DNA from: Seriola aureovittata
Lineage: Eukaryota; Chordata; Actinopteri; Carangiformes; Carangidae
Length of the DNA stretch: 64,000 nt
Direction: 5' to 3'
Assembly: GCF_021018895.1 (NCBI RefSeq)
Contig: NC_079378.1
Coordinates: forward strand, 12,902,501-12,966,500
Of this stretch, positions 10,882 to 23,803 are shown in pieces (positions within the stretch are counted from its first letter, which is position 1; each line of letters starts with the position of its first letter). Made by a program: the position numbers and the translations under genes. The notes below the pieces were generated by a model, which made no database searches, was not told the DNA's origin, and worked only from the letters and a program-made list of their open reading frames with translations.

Positions 10882-13800
10882 CCACTTCCTGCTCAGATTT
10901 ACGAGCTTTTACAGTTATGGTATAAGACACATGGACATGCTGTAGTGTACCTTCTTCAGTGACTCTGTTTCTGCAGCAGCTGTGACATGATCTCTGTCAG
11001 GATTGTCTTCAGCGGCAGCTGCCGTTCTGTCCGCTGCTGTTTCCTGTGTAATCTACAGATGATCCGCAGCACCTTCAGCTATTAGCAGCTGATTTCTCAC
11101 ACCTGTTGGAAGCACTTTAAAACCCTCTCTGGCTCACACATCCTCTGTGTCTCTGCAGCAGCAGCAGCAGTGTTTTCAGCCACCACCTCATCACTCCACA
11201 AGAGCGGATGACCAAACAACCACCAACCAAGTAAAATCAACAACAAATGAAAACATTTAGCAAAAAAAAAACTATTTAACCAGCTAGACACCAGTCGTAC
11301 TTTAGCTGTGTTTGAATAAACAACCAAATGAGCAGCATGTGTCAATAAAAAAATCTGGGTCAAGAAGATTTTTCTCACAATGTGGACCATAAATACAACC
11401 ACTGTTATGTTACGCTGAAACTGGAAGATGCAGTGAACTGAAAAGATGATGAGGACTAAATGTGAAGGTTCATGCAAGTGTTTTTCAGAAACTTGAATCC
11501 TCTGACAATGAAACAACAGTAGGAGGAAAGATTGAAATGATCTGGCCTGACTTAAGAAGGGTTGGGAGGGCAGGAGGGTTTGAGGAAATTAGAGGAGGAG
11601 AGATGGATGGATGGAGGGCTTGCAGGAAAGTAGGGAGGGCAGAGGGAGGAAGGCAGTGTTGGTTTATCTTGACCGGCTCGGAGTGGTCACCCCCTCAGTC
11701 AAATATACACGTCCGACCCCGGCGCTTTCATGTCCGCTCAGAGAAAGAGATGGAGCCACGCTGCTGGCAGAGGATATACAGTGAAAAACAAGCTGTCCTC
11801 AGCCAAAACAGGCAGGGATGGCCGGCTGACACGAGATGGGGGGAAATGGGAGGGTGTCATAGTGTAAACACAACTCAATCCTCTGAGGCCATGATGTGTT
11901 CTTTGTGAGGAGAGAAGTCAAACTGGGTGTACGTGTGTTACAGTCTTCTCTGCTCTCAGCTGGGTGGGTGCTGCAGAGAGACTTTCACGTGGTTGTGTTT
12001 GGCTCAGTGGACAGAGAGCAGCGCTAAAACTAGCAGATTTTAGATATTCATTTTGGTACACAGTTTTACCATATAATATATTTGGTCTGTCCTCTGCTTT
12101 TCATGCAGACTGAAATCTTTTTTCATGGCTTGGGTTGAAATTCACTACAGACTTTTTTGGGATGCTCTGACTTTTCCTGACAATGCTGACGTCGGCTTGT
12201 TAGCATTCTGCTCAAAGTGCCTCTCAGAGCCATGAGTGGGGCTGTAGTCCTACTTGAATAATATATATTTAAGACTCAGAGAGATACGGCAAGCACGAAA
12301 ATAATCCAATACAGGAACAAACCTTAACCGCTCACTGTGTTTTTTTTCCCATTAGGAAACACTTCTGACTTTGTGTCCAGACAGGCCTGTTTCGTCCCAA
12401 CATGAAAACCTCCTGGGCCTGTCTGCCCATTGTGCCTGTTTACGTCATGGCTGCTAACAAATAAACAACCATGAACTAATGTGAGTGTCTGGATCTCGTG
12501 GGTGGGTGCAGTGGTGAACCATGGGGCCTTGTTGCTGATCCTGAATCAGTCATTTTGGTATTTGCCTTTTGTCTCATGCTGTCACTGAAAACTCGATTGA
12601 TTGATTGTTTTGATTGATTGATTGTCTACCTCAGTGGAAATTTGTCTTAGGCATCGCCCATAAAAGTACAATAGAAATACATACAATAGGCATAACAAAA
12701 CACACCATTAAAAACATACGTGTACAACACGCAGTAGTGCAAATGAGCAGGTAACAGCAGATAGGTTACACAAATACCAGAGAGTAAATTTTATGTATAA
12801 GTCATCTTATATATTTTGACAAACATGTCTTTGCTTAGTTAATACTTAAAAACTTAACGTCCTGACCATTTTTTATTCCTAATCTTCGTCCAAATATGTT
12901 TTTTTTTTTTTTTTTAAATCTTCTTGGTCACGTTTTGTAGTAAAGAAATCCTTCTTGTCTTACAGTGACCTTTCTTCTTATGGGACAGCAAGTCTGTGGC
13001 TCAGAGGCTTCAGTTGAAAGCTAATGCGCTTCCTCTGGAACAGATTCATCTTTTGACTGAAACACAGAGACACAGACCGCGAGGGAGAAAAGCCGTAAGA
13101 CAAATGACATACAAGTTATATGGCTAAGATGGAGAGTCATTTCACCATGTCTAACTGTCATACCATCTGCTCCATTCCTGCCCTGCTCTCTCCTTCCCAT
13201 CATCCCTCAGTGTCATGTTGTAGAATGAAAGAACGTGGCCGTAAAGATGATCTGAGCTCCGTCAGGCTGATGGGGGGGGGTGCTCCACGAGGTCTAGACT
13301 TGGCTGACATTGACAATGGTCACCTGTGGCCTTCTCACCATATGTTTCTGCTCATCAACATTTTTAGTCTTCGATCAATTTGATTATTTTTTTTTCTTCT
13401 TTTCTCTTGATGAAACGTTCCCCTGAAGTGATTGGATTTCATGTGTGAAGTAGTTGCAGCTTTGAAGTGACAAAATCAATTGTCATAAGTAGCTGACTTG
13501 GTACCATCTGCCAAACATGACACTGCTCCTTCTTCCACCAGTAGAAAATGCCTTTCCCAAAGTCACATTCCTCTGCCTGGGTTATGTTTCAGATGCATTT
13601 CCATGTAGACAGTGACTATAACTTTGAAGTGGGAGAATCCAGAAAAAAAATGTTGTTTAAATGACAAACCACAAGTTATCCAGCTGTTTAAGGCTCCATT
13701 TGTTTCCAGTTTTCATGAATTACACTAGATCAGCTGTGCCAAACACTTTAAGTAGGGAGATCAGTTTTGGTGAAAGCTGTGGAAGCTGCAGTCAACACGT

Positions 13801-14612
13801 CTCTACTATTCATCTCTAACAGAGCTTGGGTAACAAGTGGAACCTACAGTATGCTGAGTGTAGCAGGCTTGGATCCTGGAAAAACATCTTTAACCCGTCT
13901 CACGTAATAATTTTCTTTCATAAGGTTTAACCGGTCCAAAACCTGATCCGCATGCTGCTATACTTAACTATTACTAAGCAATATCGGGAATAATTTTCAT
14001 ATTCCTTCAATATTTTCACTCTAGTCCTCCTGGTCTTAATAATGTCTAACGTCTCCTCTGATATTTTACTAATTCTGCTACTACAGTACTACAAAATGGC
14101 TAAACAATCTGTATCAACTTTGACCTTCCATCTTCTAATACTGAACTTGTAAATCAGTCAGTGTTTGCACTCGTAATGTAACAGCAGCCTCTCAGCTGTA
14201 ACATGATTATTAGCTGTATCCAATTCAGGGGCCAAATTCTTCAGAGGCCGTACGAAGGTGTAGCCGTAGCAACCTTGATAATACATCTTTTATTTTTTAA
14301 CTCTTTTTTTTAAGGCCCTTGATTTTAACATTTGTTGTACTGTTAGCACTTCGACTGAGCTGAAACACAAGGGTAATCCTCGGGGTTGTGTGTCAGGGGT
14401 TGTTTGCTGCCATGTTATTTTCATCAGCTGCGCGCAATGAATCTTGGGATAGGCTGGGCCTCGAAGGATCCATCTGTTGGGCCCAGGAAAAGATGGCGGC
14501 ATCTCTCGGCTGCAGGAGCCTTCGAAATGGGACGGCTTATTTGTGCCGCTGCGCTGCAATCGGTCTTCAAACGCAGCTCTTGTCTGCTTGTCTGTTTGTG
14601 ATTGGTGCCATA

Positions 14613-14960
14613 TCATAGATTAACAACTGATAATTTCTGTCATTATTATTTAAATTGTTGACTATTTTTGATTATTTGATTCATTTTTTTAATCTACAAA
14701 ATTGTGACAAAAGCCCATCGCAAGTTTCCAGAGTGAGAGGAGACATCTTACAAAGTTTGTTTAGTGTGTCCAACTGTCCAGAACCTGAAGATACTCAATG
14801 GACAGCAGGATGAAACAGAAAAAGGAAGTTAACTCATCTTTGAGAAGCTGAGCCCAATGAATGTTTCAACTCAACAAAATGCTTCATAAATGATCTAAAC
14901 CATTAATCAATTATCTATTACTTTTTAAACAGATCAATTAGTTGAGTAATACAATATACA
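14613..14960 (-). repeat. dispersed repeat family A, copy 2
   Basis: In inverted orientation the stretch parallels the 41168-41556 copy: AGCCCATCGCAAGTTTCCAG, AGGAGACATCTTACAAAG, TTTGAGAAGCTGAGCC and AATCAATTATCTATTAC appear in the family order. It has no coding capacity. Confidence 0.55.
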
Positions 14961-15406
14961 AAACCTATGATTAGTGGATTATTTATGAAGCTGTTGCTGT
15001 TTTGTGAGTGGTAGTTGCAAGTTAGAAGTGTTGGTGTCATTTACCACGGTCACTGTTCCGACTGCTGCATTAATATAACTACCGCCGCCACAACTACTAC
15101 CACCACTGAAACCAGTCAGGCTGACATCAGAGCAGCGATGTGAGCTCCTGTCTGTTGGGAGATGATTGTTATTTGTATGTTTGTCCTAATGAATGAGTGT
15201 TTGTGTTGTCGGGCTGCTAACAGGGGTGACGGCGGGCAGCTCTCTGGTTTCAGATTGATTCAGCTGCATGTTTCTGAGGATTAGAGCCAGTAGCCAGCCA
15301 GTCTAGACTGGTCTCCAGTTACACTGGACGCACACAATGACTGGGACGCAGACAGAGGGGACACCATGGACAATATGCTTAATGGGTGATGGGGGTAAGG
15401 TTTTTG

Positions 15407-15430
15407 GTGTGTGTGTGTGTGTGTGTGTGT
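15407..15430. repeat. (TG)12 microsatellite
   Basis: A short TG tract followed by ACACGTG and a (TATG)3 near 15445-15458. Confidence 0.95.
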
Positions 15431-15529
15431 ACACGTGTTGCGGGTGTATGTATGTATGTATTATATATTATAACTGTATGTGGATAACAAAGAAATTATT
15501 CATATAAAAAGTGAGCTACTTACAATTGA

Positions 15530-15770
15530 AATGGTTAATGAATCAGTCGAATAGTTGATCAACAACCTAGATCATTTTAAATCAGGAAAAAAAGAAAAAA
15601 AAAACATTCATTACTTCCAGCTGTGAGGAATAAATATGAGGAATGAACATTTTTCAGTTTTGAAGTTTGGACTGTGGGAACCTATCAGAGTATATTTTTA
15701 AAATAATTTTCTGACCTTTTATAGACTAATTAGTTGATTGGTTAATAGAAAAAATAGAAGGGAGCAATTT
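15530..15770 (+). repeat. dispersed repeat family A, copy 3
   Basis: AATTTTCTGACCTTTTATAG followed by ACTAATTAGTTGATTGGTTA and GTTTTGAAGTTTGGACTGTG match the plus-oriented copies at 41168-41556 and 60330-60575. The copy is diverged and lacks one end. Confidence 0.5.
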
Positions 15771-16169
15771 CAACAACAATGAGTCAGTGTTTATCAAGGC
15801 AGTAATGAAAGTGTAAAACAGTCATTCAACAGGGCAGAATTTACAGCCTTCATAAAAACTTCTCTTCACTTTCATCAGAAATCTTTCTTTTTTTTTAATT
15901 CCTTTGTTAATTGTTGATTGTTTGTTTTTACATTAGTCATTGGTTCTCGTCAGCTAGTCCTGCATTTTAAATTTTTTTAAACAGAGTTAAACAGAAGGTG
16001 TTTTTCACCCTGTGGAAGAAACAACAACATCTGTGACTTCTAATCTTTAAATGTATTCACTTTAGCACTTTCACCATTTTTATTAATGTTTTTAAAGTGC
16101 TCTTTTCATTGCCTTTCTTCACATTTAATGCTTTCTTAAACAAGTAAACTGGCGTTGCATACATTTTAT

Positions 16170-16560
16170 CTGCACGCTCATTTATCAAATGAGCCCCTTT
16201 CCTCTTAGACCACCAAGTTTCCCTTAAAGTAATCATCTTAATGGGAATTTGTGAGGACTACTCCTGATCCCCACCACTCTGCAGAATTACAACACTTCCA
16301 TTAACCCTGATGAAGTCTTGTTTGATAGACATTGTGTCCTTTTTAAAACACCTTCTTTGGTAAAGAACAGAAAAGGAAGCCGACATTAAGAGACAGACTT
16401 AAGTACAAACACACATGTGCTCCTCCGTCAGTCTCTGTGAACCCGGCAGCGAAAGGCCTGTAAGCTCCTAATTGTGTCTCATTGTTCTGCTGGACTTTGA
16501 ACTCAAAGGGGGAATAGATGACACCCGGGCCTGTTGTTTGAGCTCTGCAGACACTCTGGG
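16170..16560. promoter_or_regulatory. candidate conserved non-coding block
   Basis: Simple-repeat-free sequence with CTTAAAGTAATCATCTTAAT, GGACTACTCCTGATCCCC and AATTACAACACTTCCATTAA. It lies 180 bp left of the (CA)n at 16743. Texture only; no open reading frame of note. Confidence 0.25.
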
Positions 16561-16739
16561 TCTGTGTGGGTGTAGGACAGGTTAAAGCCTAAGGTCCTGC
16601 TGTCTTCCTGAAGGCATAAAGGGAAAAGGCTTAAAGCGTCAAGACCCTGACACCCAAAATACGCAGACAAAGACGTACATGTGTGGCCTGAGCAAGCACA
16701 GAAAGATGACACGACGCAGACACACAACTTTGCGCAAAA

Positions 16740-16742
<3 letters not shown>

Positions 16743-16812
<70 letters not shown>
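16743..16812. repeat. (CA)35 microsatellite
   Basis: A pure CA tract of 70 bp. Long apparent open frames on both strands across it are due to the repeat. Confidence 0.98.
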
Positions 16813-16817
<5 letters not shown>

Positions 16818-17827
16818 GTTTACATATGCATCCAGACATACAATTTCCACACCCACACCTCTCTCTGCCCCCATCCCAGCCAAAGACCACCAGGTTGGCT
16901 CCACCTGTCCATCTTCCTGGGAAGATTTTCTCAGACATAATCTGTCTTCAGGGACGTTTTCTTACCTCACTCTGTCTGAACTGAGCTGAGATATCTGTGT
17001 GACACATCTACTATGCTTCAAGAACCAGTTATGTACAGGTAGTTTTGATCATTTTTTGAAATGCTAATGACTTGATTTTTTTATAACACTAATTTCACTG
17101 AAGTGTGAAAGATGTAGGTGTTAGCAAGGAATGAAGGAACTGATGAAAGATGCAATTGAGTTACATCATGGGAACTATATGATTCAGAGAGTTAGGATAT
17201 CGCAGCCTCTGCCTGTAAGTTTCTGGAGTGTTCCTTTAAAATGTGCACATGTATGTAAAATCGTTCTCAAGTTGCACGAAATTAAAATACTCACGTGCAA
17301 TTTTGCAGTACTTGCACATAGTAAGCAACTTAAAGATGTTCCAGTCAATTTTTTCTCATTAAAAATGGAGCCAGTGTCTGTATTACCTTAATCGGGTCAC
17401 TTGACAAACCCACAGACGATTCCCACCAGACTCTACGTTTCACCTCAAGCTTTCCAGTGCCATTTCCAGCAGTAATAGGCAGCTGTTTTCAGAAAAAAAA
17501 ACCCACTGTACTTAAGCGTTTCAGCACCAGATAACAGACAGACAAAATTAGCAAATAGCAGGAGAACATAGTCGAGCATTTACCTGCAAAACAGCCACAT
17601 ATTTACCTGGGGAGTTAGTGGAGACCAAAAGGACTTACATTCACCAGGTGAATGGAAACACGACTCCAAATGAATGATAATGTTGGTCCATAGCTTCTAC
17701 ATGTGTGGATAAGTCACTGGTAACACAATGGCCACATCAACTTTACAAAGAGATGTTATGACCCTGTTGTGTTCACAGTTTGTTTTCATACTGGCAAGAA
17801 GCCAAAAGTTGGTCAAAGGACCTATGT

Positions 17828-18023
17828 GTAAGTTTTGCTATTGCCAAAGTTAGCATTAACAGCTTTTTACTTACCAGTCTTGCCAAGAGCTTCAGCCATC
17901 ATTGAAAACACCCTCTGAGCAGCGCTACTTCTTCAGGGCAGTCTTGACGCTACTTTTCTTCTAGACTGGTAAGTAAACAGCTGTTAATGCCAATGTTAGC
18001 TATGTTGTAATAGCAAAACTTAC
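17828..18023. mobile_element. foldback (long terminal inverted repeat) element
   Basis: The left arm 17828-17880 (GTAAGTTTTGCTATTGCC to TTACTTACCAGTCT) is inverted at 17963-18023 (AGACTGGTAAGTAA to AGCAAAACTTAC). The right arm has about 8 extra bp and a few mismatches. The loop of about 82 bp is non-coding. The transcript of either strand would form a long hairpin. This is most likely a MITE of unknown superfamily. Confidence 0.8.
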
Positions 18024-19230
18024 AAATAGCTCCTTTAATGCAGGTTTAAGTAAACGTACTTTGCTACCTTCCACTTCTATATATATGAAAAACCTGTGGG
18101 GTGTTGCTTCCAAACATATTCAACAGCTTCAATAACAGTGGATGAACCATTTTATTTCTTTTGCAATGAAATACAGACATATTTAACCACATGAATACAA
18201 CATTGGAGAGCAGGGTTTTCTCCATCCCACTGACACCACCCTGCCGGTGTGTGTGATCGGGGCAGTTTGTGTAAGGTCTGACACATCTCAGGATGTGTAA
18301 GGATCAGAGAGCTGACAGGTCACGACTTATGCGGCATCAGGGCAAAGCCAGTCTGAGCTGTTCTATGCCGTCAATATCGGCTTTACCCACAGGGTTGGAT
18401 TTATTTTTACACACTGGAGTGTAGATCCGGAAGAAGCAGAGGTTTGACACCGATTACGGCTTTTTCTCATTGTGCGTGAAAGTCATCCACCTGTATTACA
18501 GTCAAGTGATCTGTGGAGAAAATCCTTGTGGATGTCTTGGTTACGGTTTGTTGTTCTTGTGTGGCACAGTCCAGTCAGGTCACTCACTCGACCTTTTCAT
18601 TGAAGAAAGCATGAATTTATAAGAATACTGCATGTATGATGATCCGCAGAGCTTTAAATCAGCTTTCAATAAAATAGTCTAACACCTCTGATCATTTAAA
18701 AAGTGAAAAATATTTATATTTTAAGTTATCGGGCTAAAGTCAACCAGGCCATGTTAAAATCACAAGCTGAGGCGTTCCTACTGGTATCTGTGGCTAACTG
18801 ATGGATGATCTCATAAGATAGCAGGTCTACACATTATTCTATTTGCTATCGGTAACTGTGCTGGTGTGTGTTACTGCCAGTAGATATTAACATGTATGTG
18901 CCAGATTTAACTGCTTCGGATCCACATAAAGCCCATTACAAATCTGGTTGACTCTCTCCTTTGGTCCATGTGGACATGAATCCGGCATATATATATTTTT
19001 TTTCCATCTTGCTCACGCTGTTCTGTGGTTTTAACGATGGTGTAAGGCCATAAACGCAGAGCACAGGCTGAGATGATCACACATCACCCGCTGTGTGATC
19101 GCAAGCAGTTGTTGTTTGCCTTTAAAACAGGTGTTGTTTACCCACAAAGATGGTTGATCTGTGACGTAATGTAACAATGAAAGCTTTATAATTTGACCCT
19201 GGTGAAAAACTTTCACATTTAGACACACCC

Positions 19231-19244
19231 ACATACACACACAC

Positions 19245-19306
<62 letters not shown>

Positions 19307-19317
19307 GCACACACACC
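19231..19317. repeat. (CA)n microsatellite with CGCA and TATA interruptions
   Basis: An imperfect CA tract of about 85 bp with CACGCACA at both ends and one ATAT interruption. Confidence 0.97.
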
Positions 19318-20520
19318 CGATTGGATTTCAAGTGTTAGCTGTTCTGGAAATCTGCCGTTATCAGCTGTTATCATCTGTCTGTTTCATTACTTTACCTGCC
19401 GGACAAACCACAGATTAACTGGTTACATTATGAGGGAAACAGGAGGACAAATTAGTATATATGTAACTTCTGCTCTTGTAATTTCCCTTGAGGAATAATA
19501 CATGTTTTATGTTTTAATACCACAATTTAATCTCCCAATAAACCACACAACAAGAAAGGATTTGTATTTTGCAACAATTTACTCATGCAAGAACAAGATG
19601 AAAAACCCGCATCATAACCTGCATGAATCTTCTAGATACCTGAACTGGAAACTATGATTCAGTCAAGGTGTCACCTTCATTTCTTGGAGTTCTTATCAAT
19701 CTTATCTCCTTTATACAAAACCTTTTACTATATAAAATAATGTGGAAGTATTTTCATTTTCAATTTTTATAAATAACATAATAACTGAATATAATAAATA
19801 ATATACTATGGTCAATTTATGGAAATTCAGCTTAAGCCATTGAAATAATATCTCATGAAGTTGTTGGGCATTTTTTCATTTAATAAGAAAGTTAATAGTT
19901 AAGTTAAGAATTCATGGCACCGGCCCAACAACTCCAAGGTAAAACACCTGCTTCTTCATTTCAGCTCCCCACCGTTTCACATTGGGCAGGTAAAGTCATG
20001 TTGGCTTGTGACGGCTTTGAGCTGGGAGTGGGTCCCCATTGTTTTATACGGGGCACTGGTGAGAGCCAGTGGAACTCAACTTTACCCACTGTGGCACCTA
20101 AACTTTAAACTGAAAGCCTCTAAACGCAGTTTAAAGCAGCAGATGGGACATTGATCCTGTTGATTGGTAGTAGGAATAGCAACTATTTCACATTACAATG
20201 AGTCCTCTTGTTCAGTGTTGAAATCAAAAATTAGTGAAGCGTAAAGGTAATATAGTCAATATTTGTATGTTTTAATACAATGGATCAAATGACTGTGTGT
20301 GAAAGGCACAGTGAATTATAACCCAACTCTGTCTTTCAGCTCATTGCTTTAGTCTTACAGCCCATGTTTAACTGTTTGTTCTAAAAACCAAACTACTGCC
20401 AAGCTCCAAAAAGCAAACAAGACAAAATTGCAACTAGTCGGTGTACATACAACAATGGAGCATTTAGCAGCCGAGAGGTAAAAGGATATTGAACGTATAA
20501 ATATTGGACTTACGGTGTGT

Positions 20521-20547
20521 CAGGTGACCCAGTGGTTGGGTCACCTG
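20521..20547. repeat. perfect 11 bp inverted repeat with 5 bp loop
   Basis: CAGGTGACCCA, then GTGGT, then TGGGTCACCTG. The arms are exact complements. The arms contain GGTGACC/GGTCACC, related to nuclear-receptor half-sites, and CAGGTG, an E-box of E2-box type. Confidence 0.85.
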
Positions 20548-22492
20548 TTGAGTGCATACCCGTGTTTCCTGTTTGTTTCGTGGCTGTCAACTGTCACATA
20601 AAAGCAAAATATTGAAAAAAAAAAAAACTCGCTATTGCTAAACAGTTGCTAATGTTTCTTTGTTTCTGCTGGATGTGTAAATACGCCACTGTTTCCATGT
20701 TCATCATAACAGCTGAAGAAAAGTGATGATATGACAGTGTTGAGTGCAGCTCGTTTCCAGCGCCCCCAAGTGGCCAAGCAGAAATCGGATAATCCGGGTT
20801 TATGTTAGTAAGACGTCCTGTCCAACCATGTCAGGAATGAAATGTGTTTGTAGTCGTTCCCAACAGCCATACTTGAATAACATTCTCTCCCTGGAGGTCA
20901 TTCATTTGTTTTGGGTGACAAATTGAGTCAAGAACGAAAAGCGAGAGTTGAAAGATGTTGAAGTTCAGTCATTAGCTGCCCTCTCACCTCTGCACAGCTG
21001 GCCAATCAGAGCATGAGGTTGATGTGAACATCAAGCCCAGGTGTTTTTCAACACTATATCTGACCGTCTGACACGCAGTTCAGACGGAGTATGAATCCTG
21101 TTTAAAAATAAATAAAAATAGCGCAATCCAATAAAACCCCTAAGGCTATCACTTCATCACGACTTACTCTACAGAATGATACTGTAGGTGTTTGTCTGGC
21201 TCAGATACAGTCTGATATTACATCGGTTGCTGCTGACATATGTAATTTCTTTTTAAGCTTTATTTTTATCAGGAAAAGCTTAATGAGCATTACACCTGAC
21301 AGCTGACTCATATAAGGAAACATATCACCAGCTCCTGCAGCCATATTGGTCCTAACCACTTTAGCAACAATGAGTAGTAACTGTTGATTGTTTTCTATGA
21401 CAACTGGGCCGTATAATCATGTTTCATCCTTTCTGTGCTGATTTGGGGAAATTATGTGTTTACGCTGTTCAACTTGCTAAATTTTGTGTTAAGATAAAAA
21501 TCACAGCATGTTATCTATAGCTAATCTTAAAAAAAAAAAAGCCATTTCACTAATGGATCCCTATGATGCAGACATGGTTGCCAGGGGAGACCGGGGATGC
21601 AGCTGCAAAGCTTATGTACTATTGTTCACATTTATCTCCATCTCTCCATCTGTTGCCATCTGACGCCTGGCCTCTGGTGTTTCAGGAAATCAGCTGGCTG
21701 AGGTTGGTGGCGTCAGTGGGGCTCCGTGGCTCAGACCGGCCTGAGCGGATTTAGGGTCACACCCAGCGTTTGAAATGAACACCAGCCTAACACCAACCAA
21801 ATGCTGATAGATGTAATCTGCAAATGGTCTCCAGCTTTTTGACAATATTCTACTTGGAAAAGGTGAAACTTTAATATTGTCTCTCCTCTGTCATAGAAAT
21901 GATTTCAAGGTGTGAGAAGAAAACTGAATAAATATCAAACAATCCCTTTCTCATGAGAAGTTTAATATGAAAACAAACACTTTTTATGTAATATATTTTA
22001 TTTGTGTTGTCATTAGCACATTCAGATCAACTATTACTTCAGTGAATTAGCTTATTCGTTTTAATATATTTAAGAGATACAATATAATCAATATATTTTG
22101 GGGTAATTAAAGTTTACATTTCAGTGTTTTGAGTACGGTTTTATCAAGTAAAAGGTTTTTTGGGTTTATGTTATACTTTTAGATATTAATCATCATGTTT
22201 GGTGTAGTTGACACAGCTGGGATTAAGATGTTTAATTAAACTATTTATAGATGTGTCAATGATCCTTTGTATATATCTCATCAAACCACAACTGACCTCA
22301 GAGATTTTGAAACAGTTTGTCATTGTTGCCAGTGTTTCATGCAGCGGTCACACCCTGTTACACGCCCTGCTGCTGAATACCTGGAACGAGCAACACAGTC
22401 GCACACCGAGAACACACACTCACCTCCCTGTGTTGAAAGTGTGCAGGCTTCCACATGTATATGCATGGATACAGGCAGACAGGTACACACAG

Positions 22493-22544
<52 letters not shown>
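22493..22544. repeat. compound (CA)n(GA)n microsatellite
   Basis: About 17 bp of CA running directly into about 35 bp of GA. Confidence 0.97.
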
Positions 22545-22549
<5 letters not shown>

Positions 22550-22739
22550 AAAGGCAACATTCACACAAACACAGAGAAGAACCTGAGTCAGGGCGCCCTG
22601 AGGTGCAGCCTCATCCTACCTCCACCCTTCTTCCCCTCCTCCACCCCTTCCTCTCTTCTTGGGTGGGGGGCACCCTGGTGTCACCTGTCTCTCCTTCTAA
22701 AGATGTCAAAGCACTGAGGTGAGAGCCTCCTCACTCCTC

Positions 22740-23450
22740 TGAAGGAGGTTGGGAACCCAATTAGCCGTAGGGCCGACCTCCCTCTGCCCCTATCACAGTG
22801 ATGAAGAAACACTCCGTCAGAGAGGCCCCAGTGGCGAATCCTCTTTTAAAACACAATAATGGAAACTTTACATTTTTGCGGCCTGTTTGTTGAAAGGCTG
22901 CCCAGCTGCCTTTTTTTTTTTTTTCTTCTTCCAGATCATTTTCTTTTTTTCCAATCTTTACCACTTTCTTTTTGGTTGTTATGTCTCGTACGCTTTCTCC
23001 GTCTGCCTCGTTCTTCTCTTCTCCCGCTCATTCTGGCGCTCCCTCCATGCCAAATCTCCTTGCTTTGATACCCTTCATTTAGCATGTCAGCGCCGATGAC
23101 ACATGGACCCATTCATCCACCCCTTTCTACATTGTTAGAAGTGTATTCCAAATCAAGCAGGAACAAGCACGGCCTTTTGCTTCCCATTGAAAATTTTCTG
23201 CCCGATAAAGCCTCCAGACATTCAACCGGCTGAATATTTGGCCTTTTCAAAAGGATTCCTTTTTGGAGATCCCTCATACAAAGCCAGGAGAGAGTATAAT
23301 TTGCGTGGTGTGTTTTCAGCGAGATCCCATCCTGTCAGGGGTGAAGGGTCTTTTATCTCTAGGGGTGTCTTGAGTGGCTCTCATGTCTGGTTCGGAGCAT
23401 GCGGAGGCTCAAAGCTGAGCGACACAGTAACGTCAACATGAGTGGCAGCG
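22740..23450. promoter_or_regulatory. candidate conserved non-coding block
   Basis: One of the longest low-repeat, balanced-composition stretches of the left half. Its segments include CCAATTAGCCGTAGGGCCGA, GTCAGCGCCGATGACACATG, CCTTTTCAAAAGGATTCCTT (an inverted TTTTCAAAAGG pair) and GAGAGAGTATAATTTGCGTG. A T-rich interruption lies at 22910-22990. Open frames show no known domain. I infer regulatory DNA from texture only. Confidence 0.35.
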
Positions 23451-23670
23451 GGGTCGACAGCAACGGCTTGGACAAATCCTCCTCTATCTGGCCCAGAATC
23501 CTCTGGGGCTACTCGGAGGAGCTGCCGTGAATCACCTTGAGCTTAATGATTCGCAGATATACAGAGAGAAAGGGGGCTGGACCCTCCAGGGCTGGAGTTT
23601 ATCTCCTGGACCTGACCCTTTGATCTGGCCCAGAGATTAACCCTACACACACAGAGGTAGAGCCTGTGTG

Positions 23671-23695
23671 TAGGGTTGTGTAGGGTTGTGTAGGG

Positions 23696-23732
<37 letters not shown>

Positions 23733-23742
23733 CGTGCGTGTG

Positions 23743-23778
<36 letters not shown>

Positions 23779-23803
23779 TGTGTGTGAGTGAGAGAGAGAG
23801 AGA
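23671..23803. repeat. compound repeat (TAGGGTTGTG)3-(TG)n-(CGTG)n-(GA)n
   Basis: Three decamers TAGGGTTGTG (23671-23700) are followed by TG to about 23728, then CGTG-type tetramers to about 23780, then GA to 23803. The middle 80 bp alternates purine and pyrimidine and includes CG steps, the strongest Z-DNA-type sequence in the window. Confidence 0.97.

Larger units (their letters stand above)
9700..14600. other. intergenic stretch, no gene seen
   Basis: Contains three TG tracts at 10578-10880, a (TGAT)n near 12595-12624, a possible repeat relic after it (GTGGAAATTTGTCTTAGGC, about 12625-12790), and T-runs. A GC-richer piece at 11640-11900 (GACCGGCTCGGAGTGGTCAC, CCGACCCCGGCGC) could be a regulatory block. 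The 148-codon frame over it has no recognisable domain. Confidence 0.55.
17000..22480. other. intergenic stretch, no gene seen
   Basis: Apart from the foldback element (17828-18023), the CA tract (19231-19317) and the palindrome (20521-20547), this is AT-rich sequence. A CTCF-like site with one mismatch to the core consensus lies at 20761-20776 (GCCCCCAAGTGGCC on the plus strand). Nothing with coding character was found. Confidence 0.6.

Noticed and set aside
11462..11908. 148-codon open frame in a GC-richer stretch
   Set aside because: The sequence is a run of Arg/Gly-rich residues from G/A-rich DNA with no known family. More likely a regulatory block than a gene.
23671..23803. CRISPR-like or interstitial telomere array
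   Set aside because: Units are contiguous without spacers, so it is not CRISPR. The TAGGG string is part of a decamer and not the vertebrate TTAGGG hexamer array.
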